Positions 1 through 9,901 are shown, numbered from the stretch's first letter. The stretch: 64,000 bases of DNA from Curtobacterium sp. VKM Ac-2922 (GCF_022815645.1 NZ_JALGRO010000001.1:62001-126000); one strand, 5' to 3'. Notes: generated from the letters alone by a model not told the origin. A program made the numbers and translations.

Positions 1-338
1 AGCAGCAGCAACTCGTCGGTGGTCGAGTGCCCGGCGGTCTTCGCCTGCGCCTCGGCGACCTGCGGGCAGAGCACGATGTCCCCGAGCAGTCCGGCGGGGG
101 TGGGGTCGTCCTCGGTGCCCGGTCGGAGCTCGTCCATCGGGAAGCTCAGGACGTCGGTGGGCCCGGGTTCGTCCATCCACCGCACGTGCAGCTGCTCCAT
201 GGCGCCTTCGTCGACCAGCACGATCGCGAGTTCGGCGTCGGCGTGGACGTGCATCGCGTCGAGCGCGAAGGCGGCGAGCCGCTGGACGGCGTCGTCGTCG
301 ATCTCCACGCCGGACTCGTTGTTGAGCTCGATGCTCAC
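1..338 (-). CDS. ybeY: YbeY endoribonuclease / rRNA maturation factor (3' part missing)
   Basis: Reads from a GTG at 338 as an N-terminal YbeY fragment: it starts [13 protein letters not shown] and contains [15 protein letters not shown], the conserved TDVLSFP segment of the family. The metal-binding H-x3-H-x5-H motif would lie beyond the window edge. YbeY is a metal-dependent endoribonuclease acting in 16S rRNA 3'-end maturation and 70S quality control. The start overlaps the phoH stop as GTGA, so the two are translationally coupled at the end of the hrcA operon. The product call is secure; the full length is unseen. Confidence 0.93.
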   Translation of the reverse strand, partial: MSIELNNESGVEIDDDAVQRLAAFALDAMHVHADAELAIVLVDEGAMEQLHVRWMDEPGPTDVLSFPMDELRPGTEDDPTPAGLLGDIVLCPQVAEAQAKTAGHSTTDELLL

Positions 339-1465
339 CGGGGGCCTCCTCGGTTGTCGTCCGTCGGCCAGGGGCTGCCCTGGCGGTCCTGCGGCGGGCG
401 TCCGCGACGTTCCGCGCGGTTCACACCGGCCGGGTTCGGCGTCGGTGGGGTGCCGCGTCCGCCCGGTCGGTGTCCGGCCTGTTCGGCGAGTCGCTGCTCG
501 TCGTAGACGGTGTAGGCGTCGACGATGCGCCCGACCAGGGTGTGTCGCACCACGTCTTCGCTGCCGAGCCGGGCGAAGTGGATGTCGTCCACCTCGGACA
601 GGATCTGCGTGACGATCCGCAGACCGGAGACGTTGCCGGGCAGGTCGACCTGGGTGATGTCACCCGTGACCACCATCTTCGAGCCGAAGCCCAGGCGGGT
701 CAGGAACATCTTCATCTGCTCGGGCGTCGTGTTCTGCGCTTCGTCGAGCACGACGAACGAGTCGTTGAGCGTCCGCCCACGCATGTAGGCGAGCGGCGCG
801 ACCTCGACCGTGCCGGCCGCCAGCAGCTTCGGCACGAGCTCGGGGTCCATCATCTCGTTGAGCGCGTCGTACAGCGGCCGCAGGTACGGGTCGATCTTGT
901 CCGTCAGGGTGCCGGGCAGGAACCCGAGCCGTTCACCGGCCTCGACCGCCGGCCGGGTCAGGATGATGCGGGTGACCTCGCGCCGCTGCAGGGCCTGGAC
1001 GGCCTTCGCCATCGCCAGGTAGGTCTTGCCGGTCCCCGCGGGTCCGATGCCGAACGTGATGGTGTTCTCGTCGATGGCGTCGACGTAGCGTCGCTGCCCG
1101 TCCGTCTTCGGGCGGACCGACTTGTTGCGGCTCGACACGATCGGCGCACCGAACACGTCGGCGGGGCTGCGCGCTTCGTCGATGATGCGCGCCGAGGTCG
1201 GGATGTCGCCCTGGCCGATGTCCTGGCCACGCTTGACCATGCCGACGAGCTCGTCGACGAGCGCGCGGGCACGGGCCACGTCGCGCTCCGGGCCGGTGAG
1301 GGAGACCTCGTTGCCACGGACCAGGACCCGGACACCCGGGTACTGGCGTTCGACGGTCTTGAGCAACCGGTCCTGCGGACCGAGGAGCTGGACCATCGCG
1401 ATCCCGTCGACGCTGAGTTCCGAGACCGCTTCGGTCTCGGTGGGTGCGGATTCGTCAGCTGGCAA
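335..1465 (-). CDS. phoH: PhoH family ATPase
   Basis: 376 residues, a usual length for PhoH-like proteins. Walker A is [10 protein letters not shown] near residues 141-150 and Walker B is the VVLDEAQN block near 240. The N-terminal 90 residues look like the KH-like region seen in bacterial PhoH-like proteins. The family is a cytoplasmic ATPase associated with RNA metabolism, and pairing with ybeY is common in bacteria. The C-terminal 45 residues are rich in Gly, Pro and Arg and look disordered. The start overlaps the end of the HIT gene by 11 bases. Confidence 0.95.
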   Translation of the reverse strand: MPADESAPTETEAVSELSVDGIAMVQLLGPQDRLLKTVERQYPGVRVLVRGNEVSLTGPERDVARARALVDELVGMVKRGQDIGQGDIPTSARIIDEARSPADVFGAPIVSSRNKSVRPKTDGQRRYVDAIDENTITFGIGPAGTGKTYLAMAKAVQALQRREVTRIILTRPAVEAGERLGFLPGTLTDKIDPYLRPLYDALNEMMDPELVPKLLAAGTVEVAPLAYMRGRTLNDSFVVLDEAQNTTPEQMKMFLTRLGFGSKMVVTGDITQVDLPGNVSGLRIVTQILSEVDDIHFARLGSEDVVRHTLVGRIVDAYTVYDEQRLAEQAGHRPGGRGTPPTPNPAGVNRAERRGRPPQDRQGSPWPTDDNRGGPR

Positions 1466-1796
1466 GGGTGCCTTCCTGCAGGTCGCCTGCGAGTACGTGC
1501 GCGTGCACGTGGAACACGGTCTGTCCGGCGGCTTCGCCGGTGTTGAAGACGAGACGGTACTGTCCGCCAGCGCGCTCGTCGGCGATGCGCTGTGCGGTGG
1601 CCACGATGTGGGCGAGGAGTCCGGGATCCCCGGCGGCGAGCTCGGTCACGTTGGCGTAGTCCTCGGTCTTGGGGACGACGAGCACGTGCACGGGCGCCTT
1701 CGGGGCGACGTCCTCGAACGCGATGACCCGGTCGTCCTCGGCGACGACGGTCGCCGGGATCTCACGCGCGATGATCTTCGAGAAGACGCTGCTCAT
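1455..1796 (-). CDS. HIT family (HINT-like) nucleotide hydrolase
   Basis: 113 residues, typical for single-domain HIT proteins. The histidine triad is HVHAH at 96-100, followed by VLAG. The N-terminus FSKIIAREIPATVVAEDD is the classic HINT start. HIT proteins hydrolyse purine nucleoside phosphoramidates or related nucleotide conjugates. The ATG at 1796 is chosen because family homology begins there; a longer open frame upstream has no homology. It lies between rsmE and phoH in the hrcA operon. Its cellular substrate cannot be told from sequence. Confidence 0.95.
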   Translation of the reverse strand: MSSVFSKIIAREIPATVVAEDDRVIAFEDVAPKAPVHVLVVPKTEDYANVTELAAGDPGLLAHIVATAQRIADERAGGQYRLVFNTGEAAGQTVFHVHAHVLAGDLQEGTLAS

Positions 1797-1837
1797 GGTC
1801 CCATCGTAGGACGCGCCACCGACCGGCACACCGGGCG

Positions 1838-2677
1838 TCACCAGCGTCCGAGCCGGGCCTGCAGCACCGCGAGGGCGGCCGGACCGGCGGTGGAGGTCCG
1901 CAGCACCGTGTCGCCGAGCCGGACCCGGACGGCACCAGCGGCTTCGAGCCGGTCGAGCTCCGAGCCGTCGATGCCCCCTTCGGGCCCGACGACCAGGACG
2001 ATCTCGGTCGCGTCGGACGGCGGTTCCCAGGTCGCGAGCCGCACCGTGGCGGTCGGGTCGAGCACGACCGTGACGACCCGGGCCTCCAGACCGGACGCAC
2101 CGGACGCACCGGACGCACCGGACGGACCCGATGGACCGGGCGCACCGGACGGACCGGACGCACCCGACGCACCAGGACCACCGGCGGCCACCGACCCCGC
2201 CAGCGCTGCCGTCGTCACGGGCGCCGACACCGACGGCACCCGCGAGCGGATCGCCTGCTTCGCCGCCTCGTGCGCGATCGCCGCCCACCGGGCCTGCCCC
2301 TTGGCGACCTTCGGGCCCTCCCACCGTGCGACGCTGCGCGCGGCCGACCACGGCACCACCCGGTCGACCCCGATCTCGGTCGCAGCCTGCACTGCCATCT
2401 CGTCGCGGCCGCCCTTGGCCAGTGCCTGCACGAGCGTCAGCAACGGGACCGGCACCGGCGAGGTGTCGAGCGACGCGACGGTCAGCACGAGCGTGTCCCG
2501 GTCCACGGACGCCACCGGTCCCACCACGACGGTGCCCTGACCGTCCGAGATGCGCAGGGTCTCCCCGACGCGGACCCGGGACACGGTGACCGCGTGCCGG
2601 CCCTCGGCGCCGTCGAGCGTCACCGCGCCGCCGACGGTCGCGCCGTCGAGCGAGTCGACCAGGTAGAGCGATGCCAT
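1838..2677 (-). CDS. rsmE: 16S rRNA (uracil-1498-N3)-methyltransferase RsmE
   Basis: 279 residues with the RsmE SPOUT signature VGPEGGIDGSELD from about 230 and the end motif LGDTVLRTSTAGPAAL that closes the trefoil knot. The enzyme methylates U1498 of 16S rRNA with SAM. Residues about 166-196 are an odd insertion of Gly-Ala/Pro-Ser triplets (collagen-like), encoded by near-identical 9-base repeats. The ATG shares one base with the dnaJ stop (TGATG), so it is coupled to dnaJ. Confidence 0.95.
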   Translation of the reverse strand: MASLYLVDSLDGATVGGAVTLDGAEGRHAVTVSRVRVGETLRISDGQGTVVVGPVASVDRDTLVLTVASLDTSPVPVPLLTLVQALAKGGRDEMAVQAATEIGVDRVVPWSAARSVARWEGPKVAKGQARWAAIAHEAAKQAIRSRVPSVSAPVTTAALAGSVAAGGPGASGASGPSGAPGPSGPSGASGASGASGLEARVVTVVLDPTATVRLATWEPPSDATEIVLVVGPEGGIDGSELDRLEAAGAVRVRLGDTVLRTSTAGPAALAVLQARLGRW

Positions 2678-3792
2678 CAGAAGTTGAAGAAGCGGTCGCG
2701 CAGCTTGCCGAACATGCCCTGCTGGAAGCGGGCGAGCTGCGGCGGCGCGGCCTTGTGCGACTTCGCCAGCTGCTCCACCAGACCGCGCTCCTTGTGCGAG
2801 AGCTTGGTCGGCGTGACGACCTGCACGCCGACGCGCAGGTCGCCGCGGCCGTTCCCGCGCAGCTTCGTGACGCCGCGGTCCTTGAGCACGAGCACGTCGG
2901 CGCTCTGCACACCCGGACGGATCTCGAGCTCGACCGGTCCGTCCAGGCCGTCGATCGTCGTGGTCGTGCCGAGCACGGCGTCGGTCATCGCGACCTCGAG
3001 GGTGGCGAGCAGGTCGTCGCCGTCGCGGCTGAAGACGTCGTGGTGCCGCACGCGGATCTCGAGGAACAGGTCACCCGAGGGTCCGCCGGCGGGACCGACC
3101 TCGCCCTGCCCGGACATCTGCAGGCGCAGGCCGGAGTCGACGCCGGCGGGCACGTCGACCGGGATGGTCCGACGCGCGCGGACGCGCCCCTGGCCCTGGC
3201 AGGTCGGGCACGGGTTCGGGATGACCGTGCCGTAGCCACGGCAGGTGCCGCACGGTGCGCTGGTGACCACGTTGCCGAGCAGCGAGCGGACCTGACGCTG
3301 GATCGAGCCCGACCCGCCGCAGATGTCGCAGGTGCGCGGACCGGTGCCGGGCGCGCAGCACGAGCCGTTGCACGTCTCGCAGAGCACCGCGGTGTCGACC
3401 TCGACGTCCTTGTGCGTGCCGAAGACCACCTCGTCCAGGTCGACCTCGATGCGCAGCAGGGCGTCCTGCCCCCGCTCGGCGCGGCTGCGGGGGCCGCTGC
3501 CGCGTCCGCCGCCGGCACCGCCACCGAAGAAGGCGTCGAAGATGTCGCTGAACCCGCCGGCACCGCCACCACCGAAGGGGCTGTCGGCCGAGGGGCCGGC
3601 GTCGTAGCGCCGGCGCTGCTCGGGGTCGCTCAGCACGTCGTACGCGTGCGTCACGTCCTTGAAGCGCTCGGCCGCGTCGGGGCTCGGGTTCACGTCGGGG
3701 TGGAGTTCGCGCGCGAGGCGTCGGTACGCCTTCTTGATGTCGGCGTCGGCCGCGTCACGCGGGACACCGAGGACGTCGTAGTGGTCTGCCAC
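2677..3792 (-). CDS. dnaJ: Molecular chaperone DnaJ (DnaJ2 type)
   Basis: 371 residues. The J domain carries HPD at 31-33; a Gly/Phe-rich stretch follows at about 70-105, then four zinc-finger repeats (CETCNGSC, CDICGGSG, CGTCRGYG, CPTCQGQG) and the C-terminal substrate-binding domains. It is the J-protein co-chaperone of DnaK. The last Gly of the first zinc repeat is Cys here. It follows hrcA, the arrangement of the second actinobacterial dnaJ, so it should be under HrcA/CIRCE control. Confidence 0.97.
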   Translation of the reverse strand: MADHYDVLGVPRDAADADIKKAYRRLARELHPDVNPSPDAAERFKDVTHAYDVLSDPEQRRRYDAGPSADSPFGGGGAGGFSDIFDAFFGGGAGGGRGSGPRSRAERGQDALLRIEVDLDEVVFGTHKDVEVDTAVLCETCNGSCCAPGTGPRTCDICGGSGSIQRQVRSLLGNVVTSAPCGTCRGYGTVIPNPCPTCQGQGRVRARRTIPVDVPAGVDSGLRLQMSGQGEVGPAGGPSGDLFLEIRVRHHDVFSRDGDDLLATLEVAMTDAVLGTTTTIDGLDGPVELEIRPGVQSADVLVLKDRGVTKLRGNGRGDLRVGVQVVTPTKLSHKERGLVEQLAKSHKAAPPQLARFQQGMFGKLRDRFFNF

Positions 3793-3885
3793 GTGTTCCT
3801 CAGGAGGTTTCGTCGGTCGTGTGGATGGATCGGTCTGGAGGCCCGGGGCGCGTCCGCCTGGTCGCGCCCGTCCCCGGGATGGTCG

Positions 3886-4908
3886 TCAATTCTCTCCGAG
3901 CAGCCTGGACAGGTACCGCGCGACCGCGCGGACCGCGGCCATGTTCGACCCGTAGTCCATGCGGGTCGGCCCGAGGACGCCCAGCCGGGCGACCTCGCCG
4001 CCGGCCGCGACGTACCCGCCGGCGACGATGCTGGTGGCATCGAGCCCGTACTCGGCGTTCTCGACGCCGATCCGTGCCGTGACGGCGGCGTCGTCGAGCT
4101 GCATCTCCCCGAACAACCGGAGCAGGGTCACCTGTTCCTCGATCGCTTCGAGCACGGGGAACAGCCCGCCGGAGAAGTCCGACTCGCTCTTGGCCAGGTT
4201 GGCAGCGCCCGCCATCAGCAGGCGGTCCTGCCGGTTGGCCGCGACCTGCTCGATGAGCGTCGCCACGACGACCCCGGCCAGGGTCTGCGACTCGGGGCGG
4301 ATCTGCGCGGGGACCGCTCGGAGTGCCGCGGGGACGTCGTGCAGCAACAGCCCGACGGACGCACCGTTGAGCACGGCGCGCAGTTCGCCCAGGGCCGGTT
4401 CGTCGAGGCCGACGTCGGTCTCGAGCACGCGCTGCTCGACGCGGGCGGTGTCGGTGATCAGGACGACCATGAGCCGGGTGTCGCCGAGCCGGACGAGTTC
4501 GACGTGCTGGACCCGTGCGCGCACCATCGACGGGTACTGCACCAGGGCGACCTGGTTGGTCAGCTGGCTGAGCAGCCGCACCGTGCGGCTCAGGACGTCG
4601 TCGAGGTCGTTCGACGCGCCCAGGAAGGTCTCGATGGCCTGACGCTGCGCGCTCGACAGGGGCCGGGCAGCGGCCAGGTGGTCGACGAACAGCCGGTAGC
4701 CCTTGTCCGTGGGGACCCGCCCGGACGACGTGTGCGGCGCGATGATGAGCTGTTCGTCCTCGAGCAGGGCCATGTCGTTGCGGATCGTCGCCGCGCTGAC
4801 CCCGAACGCGTGACGCTCGACGATGGTCTTCGAGCCGACGGGCTCGCGCGAGGCGACGTAGTCACGCACGATGGCCTTGAGGACCTCGAGGGAACGTTCG
4901 CTGACCAT
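3886..4908 (-). CDS. hrcA: Heat-inducible transcriptional repressor HrcA
   Basis: 340 residues from ATG 4908, with a GGAAGG ribosome binding site just upstream. The frame is open further upstream, but the family start VSERSLEVLKAIVRDYV sits here. The N-terminal winged helix includes GVSAATIRNDMALLE and SSGRVPTDKGYR, both hallmarks of HrcA. HrcA represses chaperone genes by binding CIRCE, and a CIRCE element lies 37 bases upstream of this start, implying autoregulation of the whole hrcA-dnaJ operon. Confidence 0.96.
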   Translation of the reverse strand: MVSERSLEVLKAIVRDYVASREPVGSKTIVERHAFGVSAATIRNDMALLEDEQLIIAPHTSSGRVPTDKGYRLFVDHLAAARPLSSAQRQAIETFLGASNDLDDVLSRTVRLLSQLTNQVALVQYPSMVRARVQHVELVRLGDTRLMVVLITDTARVEQRVLETDVGLDEPALGELRAVLNGASVGLLLHDVPAALRAVPAQIRPESQTLAGVVVATLIEQVAANRQDRLLMAGAANLAKSESDFSGGLFPVLEAIEEQVTLLRLFGEMQLDDAAVTARIGVENAEYGLDATSIVAGGYVAAGGEVARLGVLGPTRMDYGSNMAAVRAVARYLSRLLGEN

Positions 4909-4944
4909 CGGGATCCTTCCTGTCGGACTGGCGGTGCACGGGCT

Positions 4945-4971
4945 CTGGCACTCGGACGTGTCGAGTGCTGA
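4945..4971 (-). promoter_or_regulatory. CIRCE operator (HrcA binding site)
   Basis: Inverted repeat CTGGCACTC-N9-GAGTGCTGA. It matches the CIRCE consensus TTAGCACTC-N9-GAGTGCTAA at 7 of 9 bases in the left arm and 8 of 9 in the right, with the exact 9-base spacer. It lies 37 bases upstream of the hrcA start, the normal place for autoregulation. Confidence 0.9.
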
Positions 4972-5020
4972 TCCTACGCCCGGGCACCGACGTCCCCACA
5001 CTCCAGCGCACCGGTGTCGA

Positions 5021-5026
5021 TACGCT
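5021..5026 (+). promoter_or_regulatory. Candidate -10 of a leaderless promoter for the DUF4870 gene
   Basis: TACGCT ends exactly 7 bases before the ATG at 5034, so transcription would start at or next to the start codon. No Shine-Dalgarno sequence precedes the ATG. The same TACGCT-N7-ATG spacing occurs before the Xer recombinase gene at 58081. No convincing -35 hexamer is visible. Confidence 0.4.
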
Positions 5027-5033
5027 GTCGGCC

Positions 5034-5441
5034 ATGAGCTACGGACAGCCGCCGAACGGACCCCAGGGCTACGGACAGCAGCCCGGCGGGGGGCAGTACC
5101 AGCCGCCGCAACCGATGACCCCGGAAGACCAGCGCCTCTGGGCGACGCTGACGCACATCGGCGGCATCTTCTTCAGCTTCGTCGCGCCGCTCGTGGCGTA
5201 CTTCGTGCTGCGTGACCGGGGACAGTTCGTCCGCGAGCACACGCGCGTCGCGCTGAACTTCTACATCACGATGGCGATCGCCGACGCGATCGGTGCGATC
5301 ACCAGCTGGCTGGGGATCGGCGTGCTGATCATCCTGGCCGTGCGCGTGGTCACGATCGTGTTCGGGATCATCGCCGCGGTCGCCGCCAACCAGGGCCGGC
5401 ACTACCGCTACCCGCTGGCGATCGAGTTCGTCAAGCAGTGA
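5034..5441 (+). CDS. DUF4870 domain membrane protein
   Basis: 135 residues. The N-terminal 28 residues are rich in Gln, Pro, Gly and Tyr, followed by a DUF4870-like core (EDQRLWATLTHIGGIFFSFV, then a hydrophobic hairpin and ending HYRYPLAIEFVKQ). About three hydrophobic segments predict an inner-membrane protein. Function is unknown for the family. It stands alone between the hrcA operon (divergent) and hemW (convergent), and probably has a leaderless transcript. Confidence 0.85.
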   Translation: MSYGQPPNGPQGYGQQPGGGQYQPPQPMTPEDQRLWATLTHIGGIFFSFVAPLVAYFVLRDRGQFVREHTRVALNFYITMAIADAIGAITSWLGIGVLIILAVRVVTIVFGIIAAVAANQGRHYRYPLAIEFVKQ

Positions 5442-5454
5442 GCCCGGCCCGCCG

Positions 5455-6687
5455 CTAGTCGAGCAGCTCGCGCACCACCGCGTCGGCGAGCAGCCGGCCC
5501 CGCAGGGTGAGTTCGAGCCGGCCGGGGGCACCCGGCCGGCCGAGCGCGCTGCGGCCGTCCACGAGTCCCCGTGCGATGAGGCCCGCGACCCGGCCACGCG
5601 CCTGCGGGCGGAGGTCGTCGGTCGTCAGCTCACCGCGGACCCGCGCGGCGAGGAGCACGCGCTCGACGTAGCGTGTCTCGTCGTCGATGCTCTCGCGTCC
5701 CGCCGCCGGTGACGCGTCGGCGAGCACCCGGGCGGCGTACGCGGCCGGGTGCTTGACGTTCCACCAGCGGGTGCCCGCCACGCTGGAGTGGGCGCCGGGG
5801 CCGATGCCCCACCAGTCGTGGCCCTTCCAGTAGGACAGGTTGTGCCGGCTGGCGTGCGCGTCGCCGCGCGCCCAGTTGGAGACCTCGTACCAGCCGTAGC
5901 CGGCGTCACCCAGGACCTGGTCGGCCAACTCGTACATGTCGGCGGCCAGGTCGTCGTCCGGTGCCGGCAGGTCACCGCGCGCGACGGCACGCCCCATCGC
6001 GGTGCCGTCCTCGACGATGAGCGAGTACGCCGACACGTGATCAGGGGCGCAGGCGATCGCCGCGTCGAGCGAGGTGCGCCAGTCGTCCAGGGACTCCCCC
6101 GGCGTCGAGTAGATCAGGTCGAGCGAGACGTCGAGCCCCAGCTGCTTCGCGAGGTCGACGACGATCGGCACGCGCTCCGGGTCGTGGGTGCGGTCGAGGG
6201 TGGCGAGCACGTGCGGCACCGCCGACTGCATGCCGAAGCTCATCCGGTTGAACCCGCCGGCACGCAGGGTCTCGAGTGCTGACGCGTCGACCGAGTCGGG
6301 GTTCGCCTCGGTCGTGACCTCTGCCCCCGGCAGGATCCCCCACGTGTCGTCGATCGCCCGGAGGATCATCGCCAGGTCGCTCGCCGGCAGCATCGTCGGG
6401 GTGCCGCCCCCAAAGAAGACGGTCGACACCGGCCGCCGGGGCACACCGGATCGGTCGAGCACCGACGCCGCCCACGCGATCTCGCGCACGGCGTGCCCGG
6501 CGTAGTCGTCACGGCGCACCCCGCGCAGCTCGGAGGCCGTGTAGGTGTTGAAGTCGCAGTACCCGCAGCGCACCCGGCAGAAGGGCACGTGCACGTAGAC
6601 GCCGAACGGCACGTCCCCCGCTTCGGGCCGCGGCACCAGGAGTCCGTCCGCGGGTGCCGGATCAGCGATCGGGAGAGCACTCGGCAT
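5455..6687 (-). CDS. hemW: Radical SAM heme chaperone HemW-like protein
   Basis: 410 residues from ATG 6687; a second ATG lies nine bases upstream. The radical SAM cluster motif is CRVRCGYCDF (C-x3-C-x2-C), preceded by GVYVHVPF as in HemW. Later family segments are TVFFGGGTPT, SFGMQSA and YSLIVEDGTAMGR. HemW binds heme and a 4Fe-4S cluster and serves as a heme-trafficking chaperone; it is often misannotated as HemN because of homology to coproporphyrinogen III dehydrogenase. The next gene is divergent, with starts about 30 bases apart. Confidence 0.93.
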   Translation of the reverse strand: MPSALPIADPAPADGLLVPRPEAGDVPFGVYVHVPFCRVRCGYCDFNTYTASELRGVRRDDYAGHAVREIAWAASVLDRSGVPRRPVSTVFFGGGTPTMLPASDLAMILRAIDDTWGILPGAEVTTEANPDSVDASALETLRAGGFNRMSFGMQSAVPHVLATLDRTHDPERVPIVVDLAKQLGLDVSLDLIYSTPGESLDDWRTSLDAAIACAPDHVSAYSLIVEDGTAMGRAVARGDLPAPDDDLAADMYELADQVLGDAGYGWYEVSNWARGDAHASRHNLSYWKGHDWWGIGPGAHSSVAGTRWWNVKHPAAYAARVLADASPAAGRESIDDETRYVERVLLAARVRGELTTDDLRPQARGRVAGLIARGLVDGRSALGRPGAPGRLELTLRGRLLADAVVRELLD

Positions 6688-6715
6688 GGAGACCATTCTC
6701 CGCCATGATGGAGCC

Positions 6716-7408
6716 ATGGAGCACCACCCCGTCCCGACCACGGTGCTGTGGGACATCGACGGCACCCTCGTCCGCAACGCGACGTCGCCGGGCAACCTCT
6801 ACCACCAGGCGCTCGAGCGTGCGACCGGCGCCGACCTCCCCCAGCTCGTCGGCCACCAGCACGGCCGCACCGACGCCGGCATCATCGCCGAGCACGTCCG
6901 CGCGCACGACCTGGGCGACGACGTGATCCCGCTGGTCAGCCGGCACCTGCGCGACCTGTCCGAGGAACGGCACCGCTCGGGTGAGCACCGCGTGGCTGCT
7001 CCCGGTGCCGCCGCACTCGTCGCACGCTTCGCCACCCTGGGTTGGCGCAACGGCCTGCTGACGGGCAACTCGGCCTACCGCGCGCGCGTGAAGCTCTCCG
7101 GCGCCGGGTTCGACGTCGACGCCTTCGACTGGGAGCACTCGTACTTCGGTGACGAAGAAGTGGAGCGTGCGGGCGTCACCGCGCTGGCCGCCGCGGACCT
7201 GGTGGGCACCCGTGCCGTGATCGTCGGCGACACCCCGCGGGACGGCGACGCCGCCGATGCCGCGGGGATCCCGTTCCTGGCCGTCGCGACCGGGGTCTAC
7301 GACGTCGATGCCCTGCGGCACACGAACGCCGTCGCGATCGCGCGCGACTGCGTCGCCGACGCCGCACTGATCGAGGACGCGATCGCGGCGCTGCCGCCGC
7401 TGCGCTGA
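6716..7408 (+). CDS. HAD-superfamily hydrolase (phosphoglycolate phosphatase-like)
   Basis: 230 residues from ATG 6716; an in-frame ATG at 6686 would add ten residues but overlap the hemW start. Motif I is LWDIDGTLV, motif II is LLTGNS, and motif III/IV is VIVGDTPRDGDAADAAG. This is a haloacid dehalogenase phosphatase with an alpha-helical cap. The substrate cannot be assigned; phosphoglycolate-type phosphatases are the nearest look. Confidence 0.88.
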   Translation: MEHHPVPTTVLWDIDGTLVRNATSPGNLYHQALERATGADLPQLVGHQHGRTDAGIIAEHVRAHDLGDDVIPLVSRHLRDLSEERHRSGEHRVAAPGAAALVARFATLGWRNGLLTGNSAYRARVKLSGAGFDVDAFDWEHSYFGDEEVERAGVTALAAADLVGTRAVIVGDTPRDGDAADAAGIPFLAVATGVYDVDALRHTNAVAIARDCVADAALIEDAIAALPPLR

Positions 7409-7409
7409 C

Positions 7410-8057
7410 CTAGTCCCCGCGCAGCGCCCCGAGGTACTGCTCGGCCATGACCCGCTGCTGCCGACGCAACAGCGGTGCGACGAACCGCCACTTCGCGCTG
7501 GCCGGCCGCGAGAACTGCCGGATCTGCAGCCACACCGAGCCGTCCGCGGTGCGCTCGACGACGAAGGACTCCTCGCCCGACAGCGGGTGGCCCTCGAGCG
7601 TGCCGTAGGCGAAGCCCTTGCGGTCGGCCTCGTCGATGATCGACACGACCCGGACCGGCGCATGGACCGTCTGGCCGAACGCGTGCATCGTCAGCACCGC
7701 GCTGGTCCCCGCGGTGACGAGCGGGGTGCCGTCCGCGGCGAACTGCTCGACCCGGGGTGCGCCGATCGAGGCCGGCTTGATCGGCACGCCCTGCTCGTCG
7801 AACGTGACCGGGTTGTAGCGGACCTCGTCGTCGTCCGGGGCCTGGTCGACCCGGACGCCGATGCCGCTGCGCTCCTGGATCTGCCACGTGAGCGTCTGCG
7901 TGACGGCGGTCTCGAACCGCTGGTCGCCGTGGCCGATCCGCGCGCGCGACTCGGCCGGCGTGAAGCCCTCGGGCGGGTAGGTCATCAGGTCGGGTGCCTG
8001 GGTCGCACCGACGGCGCCGTACGTCAGTGCGGTCAGGTAGCCGCCGCGGTTGCTCAC
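7410..8057 (-). CDS. DUF1990 family protein
   Basis: 215 residues with the DUF1990 pattern: an early LTYGAVGAT, a middle [11 protein letters not shown], and a later [19 protein letters not shown]. The family has no established function; its fold is thought to be of the START-like/SRPBCC kind. The GTG start overlaps the lepA stop as GTGA, so it is a coupled downstream member of the lepA transcript. Confidence 0.85.
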   Translation of the reverse strand: MSNRGGYLTALTYGAVGATQAPDLMTYPPEGFTPAESRARIGHGDQRFETAVTQTLTWQIQERSGIGVRVDQAPDDDEVRYNPVTFDEQGVPIKPASIGAPRVEQFAADGTPLVTAGTSAVLTMHAFGQTVHAPVRVVSIIDEADRKGFAYGTLEGHPLSGEESFVVERTADGSVWLQIRQFSRPASAKWRFVAPLLRRQQRVMAEQYLGALRGD

Positions 8058-9901
8058 TTCTTCTTCTCCTCGACGTCGCCCGACAGTGCCGCGATGAAGG
8101 CCTCTTGCGGGACCTCGACCCGGCCGATCGTCTTCATGCGCTTCTTGCCCTCCTTCTGCTTCTCGAGGAGCTTGCGCTTGCGGGTGATGTCACCGCCGTA
8201 GCACTTCGCCAGGACGTCCTTGCGCATCGCCCGGATGCTCTCGCGGGCGATGATCCGGGCACCGATCGCGGCCTGGATCGGCACCTCGAACTGCTGCCGC
8301 GGGATGAGCTTGCGCAGTCGCTCGGTCATCAGCGTGCCGTAGGCGTACGCCTTGTCGCGGTGCACGATCGCGCTGAACGCGTCGACCTGGTCGCCCTGCA
8401 GCAGGATGTCGACCTTGACCAGGTCGGCCGCCTGGTCGCCGACGGGTTCGTAGTCCAGGCTGGCGTAGCCCTGCGTCTTGCTCTTGAGCTGGTCGAAGAA
8501 GTCGAACACGATCTCGCCGAGCGGCATCTGGTAGCGGATCTCGACGCGGTCCTCGCCCAGGTACTCCATCCCGAGCAGGGACCCACGCCGCTGCTGGCAC
8601 AGCTCCATGATCGCGCCGACGTAGTCCTTCGGCGCCAGGACGGCGGCGCGGACCATGGGCTCGCGGACCTCGATGATGCGGCCGGTCGGGAACTCGGACG
8701 GGTTCGTGACCTCGGTGACGGTGTTGTCCTCGTTCGTGACCTCGTAGACCACGCTGGGCGCCGTCGTGATGAGGTCGAGGCCGAACTCGCGGGACAGGCG
8801 TTCGGTGATGATCTCGAGGTGCAGCAGGCCGAGGAAGCCGCAGCGGAACCCGAACCCGAGCGCGACGCTGGTCTCCGGTTCGTAGACGAGCGCGGCGTCG
8901 GACAGCTTGAGCTTGTCGAGGGCTTCGCGCAGGTCCGGGTAGTCGGAGCCGTCGATCGGGTACAGGCCCGAGAACACCATCGGCTTCGGGTCCGTGTAGC
9001 CGGGCAGGGCCTGTGTCGCGGGTCGCTGGGCACTCGTGACGGTGTCGCCGACCTTGGACTGCCGGACGTCCTTCACACCGGTGATCAGGTACCCGACCTC
9101 GCCGACGGACAGGCCCCTCGTGGACTTCGGCTCGGGGCTCGACACCCCGATCTCGAGGATCTCGTGCGTCGACTTGGTGGACATCATCTGGACCTTCTCG
9201 CGCGGGGCGATCGAGCCGTCGATCATGCGGACGTAGGTCACGACGCCGCGGTAGCTGTCGTAGACGGAGTCGAAGATCATCGCGCGCGGGGCCGCGGCAG
9301 CGTCGCCGACGGGGGCCGGCACGGTGCGCACCACACGGTCGAGCAGCTCGGGCACGCCGACACCGGTCTTGCCCGACACCCGCAGGACGTCCTCGGGCTT
9401 GCCCCCGATCAGCTGCGCGAGCTCGGCCGCGTACTTGTCCGGCTCGGCGGCCGGCAGGTCGATCTTGTTCAGGACCGGGATGATCTCGAGGTCGTTCTCG
9501 AGCGCCAGGTACAGGTTGGCGAGCGTCTGGGCCTCGATGCCCTGTGCGGCGTCGACGAGCAGGATCGCGCCCTCGCACGCAGCGAGCGACCGCGACACCT
9601 CGTACGAGAAGTCCACGTGCCCCGGCGTGTCGATCATGTTCAGCGCGAAGGTCTCGCCGTCGAGCTCCCACGGCATACGGACGGCCTGCGACTTGATCGT
9701 GATGCCGCGCTCGCGCTCGATGTCCATCCGGTCGAGGTACTGCGCGCGCATCGCCCGGTCCTCGACGATGCCGGTGATCGACAGCATGCGGTCGGCCAGC
9801 GTCGACTTGCCGTGGTCGATGTGCGCGATGATGCAGAAGTTGCGGATCGCCGCGGCCGGAGTCGCGGCGGGCTCGAGCGGGGTGGCTGCTTGTGGGCTCA
9901 C
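8054..9901 (-). CDS. lepA: Elongation factor 4 (LepA), ribosome back-translocase GTPase
   Basis: 615 residues from the GTG at 9901. This start is preferred to the ATG at 9970 because GAGGAA lies just upstream and family homology begins at [26 protein letters not shown]. GTPase motifs include AHIDHGKST (G1), DTPGHVDF (G3) and NKIDLP (G4). The LepA-specific C-terminal domain ends [16 protein letters not shown]. LepA binds ribosomes and assists stalled or mistranslocated complexes. Confidence 0.97.
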   Translation of the reverse strand: MSPQAATPLEPAATPAAAIRNFCIIAHIDHGKSTLADRMLSITGIVEDRAMRAQYLDRMDIERERGITIKSQAVRMPWELDGETFALNMIDTPGHVDFSYEVSRSLAACEGAILLVDAAQGIEAQTLANLYLALENDLEIIPVLNKIDLPAAEPDKYAAELAQLIGGKPEDVLRVSGKTGVGVPELLDRVVRTVPAPVGDAAAAPRAMIFDSVYDSYRGVVTYVRMIDGSIAPREKVQMMSTKSTHEILEIGVSSPEPKSTRGLSVGEVGYLITGVKDVRQSKVGDTVTSAQRPATQALPGYTDPKPMVFSGLYPIDGSDYPDLREALDKLKLSDAALVYEPETSVALGFGFRCGFLGLLHLEIITERLSREFGLDLITTAPSVVYEVTNEDNTVTEVTNPSEFPTGRIIEVREPMVRAAVLAPKDYVGAIMELCQQRRGSLLGMEYLGEDRVEIRYQMPLGEIVFDFFDQLKSKTQGYASLDYEPVGDQAADLVKVDILLQGDQVDAFSAIVHRDKAYAYGTLMTERLRKLIPRQQFEVPIQAAIGARIIARESIRAMRKDVLAKCYGGDITRKRKLLEKQKEGKKRMKTIGRVEVPQEAFIAALSGDVEEKKK

